Shown here in pieces: positions 34,929 to 64,000 of a stretch of DNA of 64,000 nt. Below the pieces are notes generated by a model. The model was not told where the DNA came from and made no database searches. It saw only the letters and a program-made list of their open reading frames with translations. Position 1 is the stretch's first letter, and every line of letters begins with the position of its first letter. Source of the stretch: Mactromeris polynyma (Eukaryota > Mollusca > Bivalvia > Venerida > Mactridae); the NCBI GenBank assembly GCA_032209605.1, contig JASFXZ010000003.1:33692762-33756761 (forward strand), read 5' to 3'. Position numbers and translations under genes: made by a program.

Positions 34929-37788
34929 ACTGGTTCAGAGAAATATTCGATACCGATCTTGTCTAGAGCGGAATCCTAGACACTCCAGGAAAGTTCACCA
35001 AGTGCGTCACAGGATCAGCTGAATAATTATGTCACAAAAATCCTTTAGAAAGTACTGTCAACAAAACGCCCCCTTGTTTTGTGTATTCAAGTTATTTACA
35101 AAAATATCTGACAGACGTAACACTGTCCCACCTGTGTGATTTAATCTACAGATGAATCCAGAGATATGCTGATAAAATGCCGAACGTAACACTTATTTCA
35201 CGACAATTATCCAACACAACGAAAATAACATAATCATCAATTCGATAAAATTTGAATTGGACGCGTGTCTCGTACAGCGCTTTTTATTAAACTGACCTGA
35301 AATCGGTCAGGTACAACTATTTTTAGCTCAGGAATTTCAATAGTGACAGCGCCACCTGTCGGAGCAGGTACAATTAACTGTCTAAGGGAGAGTAGCTCGT
35401 TTCGCTCGTATCATAATGTGTGAAAATTTGTTGAGTAGCTCTCAATTAACGTCGAGTAGTCCCGCTTGTCTGTCTGATTACTTTTGACAGTTAGATAACC
35501 GCGGATTTACTTTGATCTTTTCATCCAAGCTGTTGATCGGTGATAATAAAGAGATTAATTTTTAAATACTTGAGAATATTTCACGCTGTAACCTGTAATT
35601 TCATTGTTAAGGAATGTCCATCTTTAAGATTAAGTGTATGTCGAAAAGTACTGCCTTTTTTAAAGAGAACAATTGTAATAATACATGTAATAATTTTGTT
35701 GTTGAACGCTTCCGTCACGCAATTGAACCATATGTCAGTTCGGTAATTGGTCTATATGTGTACATTGCCAATTATGGTTCGAACCAATACCAGAATATTC
35801 AATGATATCCTTACTAATTTATAAGTTACACATTTTATTCACCTAATACTACGAGTACGTAAATTTTACAGTTTCCGTGATGAAGGTGATTCGTTTATTT
35901 TCTATATATTGAACGGGAGTTCACAAAAATAAATCTTCAACAAACCTGCTTGTTGATTCTTGAAAATACAATTTCCTTGTATAGTTTGCTAACATTTTCT
36001 TATGTTTTGAAGATTTTTCAGGGATTCAACAGGATTATATACATAATTATAATATTAGTTATCTCATTTTATACTCGAGTGATCTGTTTTAAAATCAAAC
36101 ACTTTGCAATAAAGCGTTCGAAAGAATGATAAAATATCGAAGATGTTTTAGTTTAGGCTTCATTACAATGCAAACACTGACATATAATGATAATTAATTA
36201 TCTTTCATTAATTAATTACTCAAGTTCGTACCGTATGCACAGAGCATACGAAAAATTCCGGATACATTTCGGACCGTACAAAGATTGAAATTTTATCGGA
36301 CCGTACTACCGACTGTTAAACCCATCGCTATCGCTTATGTTCCAGATTTTACCAATTAATACGTATGTGCAATTAAAGCAAACTTAATCATTTGTCTTGC
36401 ATAACATCATCCGTGCACCTATATTAATTTTATTGAAGCCAATCACACGCTTTAAGTTTTGTCAACATTATTTTACCGTCATTAACCTTACACCAATAAA
36501 ATCACGTGATGCCACATGGCGCGCACTATTTAAATCCGTTATAACATACGGAAAGCAGGATTTTGCAGTCTTGGTATTGTAAATATAGATGATTTCGACA
36601 TACAAAATTGTTTCAGTCTTGATTTGAAGTTCAAAATGCACGGATTAAAGGAAATATCATACCAATGTAGGGACTACATGTAATTAATAAGAAGCAAGAC
36701 TTTTGTGCGTGCTCAACTGATTCGCCTAATAACCTCTCCAGAAACAATTACGATAAGTCGAATCAAGCGGTATCTTTGTATAACAAGACTTAATCTCGGA
36801 CTTAATGTGCAACAATAACACGTTTCTTAAGAAACTCTTGACAATAATACGTTATAAGTTAAAACCTATCCGCTTAGTAGTAACTTCAGCAAGTGTTACA
36901 TATTTATGCAAAATGTAAGTACTGCTAGGTTATTACATAGGTCAGGTTGGATCGATCGGTCTAAATAACCACAAGGATACATAGTTATAACTCCTTTTAT
37001 TCTCCAATCCATACAAAAATTATAAGATTGTGTGTCATTTTATTAATTAGAATAATTTATTTGACAATTTAAATCAAACTTCGACGTGTAGTATATAGAC
37101 AAGTTATACAATGTACTTCGAACGACATGAAAAAAAAAAATGTTACAATTGGCCATTACTGGTTTGCATAAAAACGCACATGTGCATTATATAAGGTTGT
37201 AGGACTAACATGAACATTGAAACAAAGTCAAGTCATTCTAAGACTTTTTTTACATTTATTACGTAGAATGCACGAACTAAATGTTGTAACGTAACACTTG
37301 TGATTTTCCAAATGTCTAGCAACTGCTGAAAGATCGTCTTTGACAAGCATGTTGTTAATGACATCAAACTTTCAACGAAATCATGCGTAGTTATTAATTT
37401 TACGACCTCATCTCATTTTCAAAGTTTTGCAGACGATCGATGTTGGCTTACTGTCAGCCTCAAATTACAAATGATTGGTTAGAATCTGAGTAGAAACTGT
37501 GACTATAAATTTCATGGTATCAATTACAGTGATAATACCAGGTCATGCAGCCTAGCGTGAAAGCAATAAATCACACCTGATATAAGCCCAAAGAATATTC
37601 CCTAAGAGTTCATTAGTGAATTAGATGCCTGGATAAAGTGACTTATACATACTTGTTATTTTCAAATCTTGTTTCTATACAGATGATGAATTACATTAAC
37701 GCGTATAATTATTATATGATGAAGGACACAGCACGTGTATTTTTTATAGAAGACCAGACCATCAAGACACTGGTTAAAGAGAGAGAAT
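34929..37788. other. Spacer upstream of the ARL4-like gene
   Basis: The first 300 bp is comparatively richer in G+C and probably contains the ARL4 promoter. Beyond it the DNA is AT-rich. Short direct repeats of CGGACCGTAC occur near 36283 and 36299. No exon was recognised. Confidence 0.45.
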
Positions 37789-37840
37789 AAGTTGCTACAG
37801 GGAGCGCCAGTGTCTCCCCACACAGATCTCCGGGAAAACA
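37789..37840. repeat. Dispersed core repeat, copy 2 (diverged)
   Basis: GTTGCTACAGGGAGCGCCAG and CCACACAGATCTCC parallel GTTGCTACAGGGATCGCCAC and CCACACAGACCTCC at 49466-49535. Confidence 0.5.
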
Positions 37841-37899
37841 ACAATCCATAAAACATACGGCATTTGAGGAGGCCCAAGGGCACCCCCTTCTGGTAAATT

Positions 37900-38030
37900 G
37901 TGTCATACCATTGTTTTTCAAATGATCGAACAACATAATTGACATGAGAAACAAATTCATCTCCGTCTTTGTGTTTGTATCCTACGAGTTCCCCTTTTAT
38001 GCATGGAAACATAACGATTTCCTCAACCGA
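37900..38030 (-). other. Possible orphan exon or gene relic, unrecognised
   Basis: On the minus strand a stretch bounded by an AG and a GTATGA donor-like site reads VITSVEEIVMFPCIKGELVG followed by a run containing YKHKDGDEFVSHVNY. It has the composition of real protein. However, the plus strand of the same segment is also open in two frames, and the left part runs into the dispersed repeat. I cannot assign a family. It may be a decayed exon or part of a transposon. Confidence 0.2.
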
Positions 38031-38978
38031 CGTAATGACTTTGGTCTACCCGACCTGGCATCGTTCTTGTTGGATAGCCACCCACTTGAAAAACGTGGAT
38101 GCTACTTGTATACAAGCGAACGGGAAACTGACGAATATCCTGAGGTTCTATGTAATGTTTTTACAGTGTATGTTACTGTTTTATCCAATGAAACGCACAT
38201 TTTAGTAATAGTTCGCTGTTCTTCGGCATAAAAAGACGCCATTTTTTTAATATCGAAATCAAAAACAAGTGCGATGCGAAGTTCGTTTGCCTACAACACG
38301 TTATACAACTGACGCCGTTAAAAATTGCAGGAAATGACGCAACTAAAAAATTATGTCAAAAAAAAACTTCTGCTATCCTCATCACGTCAAAAAATTGTGT
38401 AACTTTATCATTTAAGAAAACAATATTTACTTCAATATCTGGACTGCGCCGGTCGGTCAAACATATAAACATATAAATGCGTATATTTTATTTATTTCAC
38501 AATGTTTTTTAATTAAATCGTGCCATTTCATGGGGATTAAGTCAACACAGATATTAAGCTACATTACCCCGATATATTGACGTAGACATTATAGACATCA
38601 ATGTTGTCCACGAACTTTTTGGACATACCTCGTACGTTAGGGAACAGGGGCACAAGGAATGGCCTGACCAACCATAAGGGATAACTGTTGTCAAGTTTTA
38701 TTTTGGATTTGAGCAAAGCTCCTCATCCATACAACATATGTACAACATTTTGTCAAAGTACAAACAAAATAGCAAATTAGTAAAGTAAAATAAAGAGAAA
38801 AAAAACACACGATAGAAAAAACAAACAACAAATACACATATATGAAAACATGCAAATGATTCACATCAACGTTTGTGTGTGAGAGAGTGAAAGAATAAAT
38901 TTACATTTCAAATAGAATAAAAAATAAAATAGAATAAAACGTTACACTTAAACTATACATATATATAATAATATACTA

Positions 38979-39018
38979 CTACTACTACTACTACTAACAA
39001 TAATAATAATAATAATTG
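38979..39018. repeat. Compound (ACT)n-(AAT)n microsatellite
   Basis: About seven ACT triplets followed by ACAAT and about six AAT triplets. Confidence 0.9.
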
Positions 39019-39079
39019 CTCTATTGAAGTACATTTTACGTTTGACTCATTGGTATGATGAACTGTTAGAGGACACTGT

Positions 39080-39560
39080 ATGTTGATTACAGAACATGAA
39101 TGGAAAACATGTTTATTTGAATACCATCTTGCAAATGATGTAGAAAATAGTTACAAGTACGATGAAGGAATTATACGGAAGAAGAAATATCTGGACAACC
39201 TGCGAAATGCACTGGACACTGCAAGAACTGGAGACACAGTCATGAAAAGGTTTCATCAGTTAATCAGCTACGTAAGACTGCGTCCGACAAAATTATGAAA
39301 AAAAAAACAAACAACATCAGGCAATAATCATTGACAATGTACAAGTAGTAGAAAAAGAATTTAACTATTTAGGAAGTAAGATAACTGATGATAAATCCTG
39401 AATATGATGTGACAGAGAGATAAAATGGCGTTACCACATATTCAGGACCCGAAAGAACAAACATACACACGTCTTCCGTAATTATAATCGCACTTAACTT
39501 CGATATTAAAACACGGCTGCAAAGTTCTGAACAGCAATGCTTTTGAAACATTACACCCTG
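39080..39560 (+). pseudogene. Decayed LINE reverse-transcriptase fragment
   Basis: From about 39317 the frame reads IIIDNVQVVEKEFNYLGSKI and TDD, then hits a stop. F.YLGS.IT.D is the block just after the polymerase core in many non-LTR retrotransposons. Recognisable but frame-broken remnants follow (DREIKWR..). An open frame at 39080-39298 just upstream could be part of the same copy but is not recognisable on its own. Confidence 0.45.
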
Positions 39561-40326
39561 AAGTAATAAGTTTTGACAAGTTTGACAAGTTTTGATAGTT
39601 TTATTTGATCAAAATCGAGGTCATAGACCGATGCGACTATTTATTTTATGCTTTCCAGTGGTTAATTAATAGAGATTTATCAGTGGAATAAAAATGGGTA
39701 TTTTCACTGTTTCAACAGCATAAAATAAAAAAAATATTAGTAGATTTCGATGGAAGATCGAATTTTATTTCACGAGTGGTCAAAAGAAAAGTATATTTTC
39801 ACGAGTGGTGTACGCATACACACTTATGCACACACATTTGTTCATGGTTTGATTGTGTTTCCAAATTTATAATCACCCAATCAGTATTGTAGACACTACT
39901 TTACCCTATGATCGATCATGATGTTCAGCATGAACTGGCAAACTAAAGACCCTTATGAATATGTCGGCCTACCGAAACTAAATGTAGGATAAGAAAGGGA
40001 CATTGAGCCTAATATACAGTGATTTTGATAAGAAAGAACAAGTTGATCCATCAACATATACGAAGTAATGAATTTAAACAATATGCGTATCATTATAATA
40101 ATTCATGAATTGAATTCAAACAAGTATTACAAAAAATACAATTGCCAGTGTTATGCACGAACATTTACCATGGCATGGAGCATAAATTAGTAGATAACAT
40201 TTAAATGTCATCTTTAAATACATAAAATAATGATTATCCATGCAATATAATAAATATTATGAAATGTGATGTGTCAATATAACTGATTGGGTATTGCCAT
40301 ATTAAGTCACATGTTACTCTTTATAT

Positions 40327-58763
<18,437 letters not shown>

Positions 58764-60444
58764 ATTTTTGCTTTGTACGTAAACCCCTAACTATACGTTT
58801 TGTTATACTTAAACTATAATTTCAAGTTATTTTACAAATATACTTCAATATAAACCCGTATGATCTTATTGCGAGTTGTAGCTTGCACTGACCACCTTGT
58901 TCGTTCGTTATTTTTGTTTATAAGGTCATCAGTCACCATGTAGGCCTACACGTAGGTACTTATAGGCATTTTTGTTGACCCCGTACTGACCACCTATACA
59001 CTAAACACGCTATTTATACATGAGGTATGTTTTCAGAACTGTGGGATTTTCCCTCAGTAAGCAATTCTATTGAATATAAATCGATTTTATCGTTCGTAAA
59101 GACAATCAATAAATTCCCCAGATTAGGCCAAGTGTATATATCAATTCTCAATAATTGGTTATCGTGTTAGGCTAATGATAGATCGAATTATTGCAAATAA
59201 AAATGTAATTTTGCGTAGTAAATAGATTAAAGTGTAAACATTAAAGCAGGGACGTCGTCACGTGTGTATGCTGATTGTGTTATTTAAATAATGTGCCTTT
59301 CAAAATATTTTTATACAAATTACTACTTAAGATGTTTTAATATTCATTGTACGATTTTAGAACGATGTACGATTTATAAAACGGTAGAGCGTTCTTGCTA
59401 TACTTCAATTACGACTCGTCCTTATGCAAGTATTAATGTTTAGTACTACAGTTTGTACAGTTCGCAATAACTAGCGCAATAGTGCGTTTATACGCATTGT
59501 AAATATAAGGACTGTCATAGAATTTGATAAATATTTTCACACTCCACATAAATTTAAGACTTTAGTGTTTTTTTTTAAATTGAGATCACCATGCTGAGTG
59601 CTTGAGTAAAAGCTCGATATAAATACGGAACGTACAATAAAGGTAAATTTATACGTTCGATAAATGTATAAAAATGTATACGATTCATTGGTAACCGTTG
59701 TCTTCGAAAGTTCAAGCGCACTATCTTCTTGCTGAATCGTTTAAGAATACAATGATCTTCATTTACTCTTGATATATTGTAATCACATGTAAAACGTAAC
59801 TCGACCGAAGCCACGCACAACCCACACACATTTTAGTTTAGCCTATAAAATATCATTTTAAATGTTGCATACGTATCTAATACTTTCTATAGTAAACGGC
59901 ATTGAAGTTCAAATGTCAAGGTATATTTCTTTAAAACCCTGACTGTGTTTATTCATAAGTTCAAACAGGAGTTGTCATAACATACAATTACACTACATTG
60001 TATTGCGAAATTGTTTGACTGAAAAGGCTTATTTAGTTTGGTCACACGTTTAAACGCAGGATTTAAATAATTTAAACATATATTGTTATACAAAGTAGGG
60101 CATTTCCCATAGGCTCTGAGTTAATGCCATATACACATATACGTCATATAGGCAGGGGAGGTAGATGGTAGACGGGAATTTTAGGATTACTATGACTGAC
60201 GCATTTAATTAAATAATGCGGGGAATATATAGAACATAGATGAGCCAGAGACCCAAAGTCATCGCCATCCACATACAAGCAGTTTATGAAATTACTAAAC
60301 ATATCATTGCCTAATAGAACTGAATCGTGTGGATTTGTCCATATGATCCGACATTGTAGAAAGGGTGCCGGACCGTTATCTACCGGAACATTCTCAGCAA
60401 ATTAAACAAATGGTACATTTTGTGTGGTCACTCCCCCTCTCCTC

Positions 60445-60486
<42 letters not shown>

Positions 60487-60976
60487 TAGTTTGAAATCAT
60501 TTGACTTTTATGATGAACATTTTAATGTTATGATATATTCTTTACTCGACTCGGTTACGTTCGTCATAACCAAGAGTCTGGAAAAATATTAAACGACTCA
60601 AATATTCGCACAAAATTTATTCCACCCCGGAGGTGAATGAGATAGTCACGAACGATAACTCTGCATAGGAGATCACAATCTTGATCACTTCCCTTGCTTC
60701 ACGACGTGAGCTCACATGTCGTCAGATTGAATAATCTGTTTTCCAATATTTCAACGTTTTAATCTTCTATTAGCAGACAACTAATACTTTATCTATAAAT
60801 ATAAACCGTGTACAATATAGATATACATGTACATATCTACCAGCGGTTTTTCTACACATATTGAGTTTTCACCGATATTCCTATTTTGGACAAAGCTTAC
60901 ATTCTTGTATTACAGTTCTTTCCGACATATACCGCAAAAAGACATAATTATATTACATCCACAGTAGACTGTCTAT
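58764..60976. other. Region upstream of the ABCC gene, presumed promoter and 5' UTR plus spacer
   Basis: No coding sequence was recognised. AT-rich DNA directly precedes the start codon. I see no decisive core-promoter element or CpG-rich island. A CT microsatellite lies at 60443-60482. Confidence 0.4.
60443..60482. repeat. C tract followed by (CT)n microsatellite
   Basis: About 13 C residues run directly into about 14 CT dinucleotides. Confidence 0.93.
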
Positions 60977-61370
60977 ATACACTGCCATCCAAAAGTTTCT
61001 TCACACTTGAATATTTTGAATTTCGTTATTTTTACTTACAGAATTTCAAATAAAACATGCCATGTATGACCATGAAGTAAAATTATTCACCCCACTTCTG
61101 TGATGGACAGTTATGAATCAACAATTTGCACATCTCGCGATCGGAAGCAACCTCAATCGGTCTGCATCCGAAATAAATTGATGTGTAACTGATTGATCTG
61201 ACACAGAAAATAAGATCATTTGTTTCAGTACAAATTTATAAATACTTCTACAGAAAATGGTTGATGTGTTCAAAAGCATTTCGATTTATTGCATGTGAAA
61301 CAATATATGACAAAACATTAATTGCAATGAGAAATTGTCAAAGTGTGAAGGAACTTTTGGAGGGCAATGT
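60977..61370. mobile_element. Tc1/mariner-type non-autonomous element
   Basis: The left terminus CACTGCCATCCAAAAGTTTC+TTCACACTTGA and the inverted right terminus CATTGCCCTCCAAAAGTTCC+TTCACACTTTGA match over about 30 bp, and a TA lies at each border. The TIR sequence and TA target fit Tc1/mariner. The interior is about 390 bp with no transposase, so it is a deletion derivative. It abuts the foldback element directly. Confidence 0.8.
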
Positions 61371-61372
61371 TA

Positions 61373-62475
61373 TGGTGGCATATTACTGCCACCAGTTAGC
61401 ATGATAGCGTTCGCGAATTAATTCCTGTTAACCACTTAATTATTACGATAATTATCTAGCTATCTATTTAATATTCGTGATAAATTTTCGGTAAGATAAA
61501 TATCATAAAACTTGAAACAGGCTTGAAAGTGCCCATAACTGCCACCTCTTATCCTTTTATGATGTATTACACTAGATTTAAGTGGTAACACGAATCTTAT
61601 CTAGTTGACCACTTATTATGTTACTTAGTAACTCAAATTCACGAATTTCACTTAAGATTCGTGTTACCCCTTATTTATAAATGCATTTTTGACTTCTACA
61701 TGTAAGTGGTATCACGAATCTTATCTAGTTGACCACTTATTATGTTACTTAATAACTCAAATTCGCGAATTTCACTTAAGATTCGTGTTACCACTTATTC
61801 ATTTTTGGCTTCTAGGTGTAAGTGGTAACACGAATCTTATCTAGTTAACCACTTATTATGTTACTTAATAACTCAAATTCGCAAATTTCACTTAAGATTC
61901 GTGTTACCACTTATGCTTTTTTGGCTTCTAGATGTAAGTGGTAACACGAATCTTATCTAGTTGACCACTTATTATGTTACTTAATAACTCAAATTCGCGA
62001 ATTTCACTTAAGATTCGTGTTACCACTTATTCATTTTTGGCTTCTAGATGTAAGTGGTAACACGAATCTTATCTAGTTGACCACTTATTATGTTACATAA
62101 TAACTCAAATTCGCGAATTTCACTTAAGATTCGTGTTACCACTTACATCTAGAAGCCAAACTTGCATTTATAAATAAGTGGTAATACGAATCTTAAGTGA
62201 AATTCGCGAATTTTAGTTATTAAGTAACATAATAAGTGGTCAACTAGATAATATTCGTGTTACCACTTAAATCTAGTGTAATACATCATAAAAGGGTAAG
62301 AGGTGGCAGTTCTGGGCACTTTCAAGCCTGTTTCAAGTTTTATGATATTTATCTTACCGAAAATTTATCACGAATATTAACTAGATAGCTAGATAATTAT
62401 CGTAATAATTAAGTGGTTAACACGAATTAATACGCGAACGCTATCATGCTAACTGGTGGCAGTAATATGCCACCA
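61373..62475. mobile_element. 1.1-kb foldback element with tandem palindromic core
   Basis: Flanked by TA on both sides. Each tip is a hairpin: TGGTGGCA-TATTAC-TGCCACCA on the left, inverse on the right. Left arm 61373 to about 61680 and right arm about 62170-62475 are near-perfect inverse complements. Between them a 116-bp core is repeated in tandem (starts 61581, 61705, 61821, 61937, 62053). Each core is bounded by AAGTGGTAACACGAATCTTA and its exact inverse, with the palindrome AAATTCGCGAATTT inside most units. No protein is encoded. A half-size relative is at 52304-52650. It resembles foldback or pearl-type bivalve elements in architecture, but I cannot assign it to a named family. Confidence 0.88.
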
Positions 62476-62489
62476 TACAATGTGTATAC

Positions 62490-62543
62490 TATAGAAGGGC
62501 TTTAGACGGGATAAAGGGAGATAACTCGTGACAATCTCCTTTG
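62490..62543. mobile_element. Fragment of the GAGATAACTCGTGACAATCTCC MITE family
   Basis: CTATAGAAGGG, then GGATAAAGGGAGATAACTCG and TGACAATCTCC match the right arm of 5447-5696. Only one arm is present. Confidence 0.65.
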
Positions 62544-62805
62544 ATTATCTATGTTCTTCCCATTTGTCGCCGACAATGATATCACTGAACGTGTTGTTCA
62601 TAGTTCTCATTAAACGCATTGACTTGTAAAATATTCGTATATATTAACGATAACTGAGGCTGTTTGTATGCTGCAATTTAACCATAAAATGTGAATAAGT
62701 AAACATTTCTTTTAGTGAATTTGGTGTCGTAAATTACGAGAGATAAAGTCTTGAAATATTATAAACTTCTTCACTGAATCTTCTTTTTGTCCACTTACTG
62801 TTTCA

Positions 62806-64000
62806 GAGCAGCCGTACTAACATGGCAGGCGTACTAACATGGCAGGCGTACTAACATGACAGGCGTACTAACAAGGCAGGCGTACTAACATGACAGGCGT
62901 ACTAACATGGCAGGCGTACTAACATGGCAGGCGTACTAACATGGCAGGCTTACTAACATGGCAGGCGTACTAACATGACAGGCGTACTTACATGACAGGC
63001 GTACTTACATGACAGGCGTACTAGCATGACAGGCGTACTAACATGACAGGCGTACTAACATGACAGGCGTACTAACATGGCAGGCGTACTAACATGGCAG
63101 GCGTACTTACATGACAGGCGTACTAACACGACAGGCGTACTAACATGACAGGCGTACTAACATGGCAGGCGCACTAACATGGCAGGCGTACTAACATGAC
63201 AGGCGTACTAACATAGCAGCCGTACTAACATGGCAGCCGTACTAACATGGCAGGCGTACTAACATGGCATGCGTACTTACATGGCAGGCGTACTAACATG
63301 ACAGGCGTACTATCATGGCAGCCGTACTAACATGACAGGCGCACTAACATGACAGGCGCACTAACATGGCAGGCGCACTAACATGGCAGACGTACTAACA
63401 TGGCAGCCGTACTAACATGGCAGCCGGACTAACATGGCAGGCGTACTAACATGGCAGGCGCACTAACATGGCAGGCGCACTAACATGACAGGCGCACTAA
63501 CATGGCAGGCGCACTAACATGGCAGGCGCACTAACATGGCAGGCGCACTAACATGGCAGCCGTACTAACATGGCAGGCGCACTAACATGGCAGGCGCACT
63601 AACATGGCAGGCGCACTAACATGGCAGCCGTACTAACATGGCAGCCGTACTCACATGGCAGCCGTACTAACATACATTGTAGGCGTACTAACATGGCAGG
63701 TGCACTAACATGGCAGGCGCACTAACATGGCAGGCGCATTAACATGGCAGGCGCACTAACATGGCAGCCGTACTAACATGGCAGGCGCACTAACATGGCA
63801 GGCGCACTAACATGGCAGCCGTACTAACATGGCAGCCGTACTAACATGGCAGCCGTACTAACATGGCAGGCGTACTAACTTGGCAGGCGTACTAACATGG
63901 CAGGTGTACTAACATGGCAGCCGTACTAACATGGCAGCCGTAATAACATGGCAGTCGCACTAACATGGCAGCCGTACTAACATGGCAGCCGGACTAACAT
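62806..64000. repeat. 17-bp satellite, about 70 units, open at the right edge
   Basis: Unit CATGGCAGGCGTACTAA with common variants: GGCAG/GACAG, GGCG/GCCG, and GTACT/GCACT. The array runs without interruption except for a small ACATTGTA insertion near 63675. Variants are clustered: GACAGGCGTAC predominates on the left, while GGCAGGCGCAC and GGCAGCCGTAC predominate on the right. This points to local homogenisation. The period is not a multiple of three, so it is not coding. It continues past position 64000. Confidence 0.95.

Noticed and set aside
34920..35022. Plus-strand 33-codon frame starting AAAATGGCG, divergent to ARL4
   Set aside because: Short, arginine-rich and unremarkable; the ATGGCG is better explained as a YY1-type site near the ARL4 transcription start.
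37944..38231. Plus-strand open frames of 78 and 95 residues
   Set aside because: Two plus frames and one minus frame are open over the same bases, and none has a recognisable domain or splice context.
62806..64000. CRISPR-like appearance of a long regular array
   Set aside because: There are no unique spacers; 17-bp units are contiguous, the variants are shared, and the window is animal DNA.

Overview
The window is nuclear DNA of an animal, most likely a bivalve mollusc. It is AT-rich and has long introns, spliced genes and many small transposons. One SINE has a 3' end of the type I recall from molluscan (RUDI/V-SINE-like) elements. The species cannot be named from the sequence. No operon, CRISPR array, rRNA or recognisable viral gene was seen.

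All identifiable protein genes lie on the minus strand. From left to right: the end of an unrecognised exon at the left edge (about 1-176); EEF1AKMT4, a lysine methyltransferase acting on elongation factor eEF1A (3 coding exons, 8152-11476); MRPS34, a small-subunit mitochondrial ribosomal protein (2 coding exons, 15923-18149); a single-exon ARL4-like small GTPase (34319-34867); and a complete ABCC1/MRP1-type ABC transporter (30 coding exons, 40327-58763). The exon models for EEF1AKMT4, MRPS34 and ABCC were built by hand from splice sites. Each sums to a whole number of codons (246, 179 and 1537 residues) and follows the known family domain by domain. A tRNA-Arg(ACG) gene lies at 27394-27466 on the plus strand. 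The genes are unrelated housekeeping or signalling genes, with no sign of a shared pathway.

Much of the rest is mobile DNA: several families of short inverted-repeat elements (MITE-like), tRNA-derived SINEs (one with a perfect 13-bp target duplication), decayed LINE 3' ends, pogo/Tigger-like and Tc1-like relics, minisatellites with units of 27, 32-33 and 56 bp, and a 17-bp satellite of about 70 units that runs off the right edge.

The most unusual items are: (1) a 1.1-kb foldback element (61373-62475) with hairpin tips, arms of about 300 bp and a 116-bp core repeated in tandem, each core carrying palindromes, plus a one-core relative in an ABCC intron; (2) an ARL4-like GTPase whose catalytic-position glutamine is glutamate; (3) an exact 90-bp in-frame duplication in the regulatory linker of the ABCC transporter; (4) MITE families that carry CRE-like or nuclear-receptor-like motifs; (5) a satellite in which most units carry TACTAAC.
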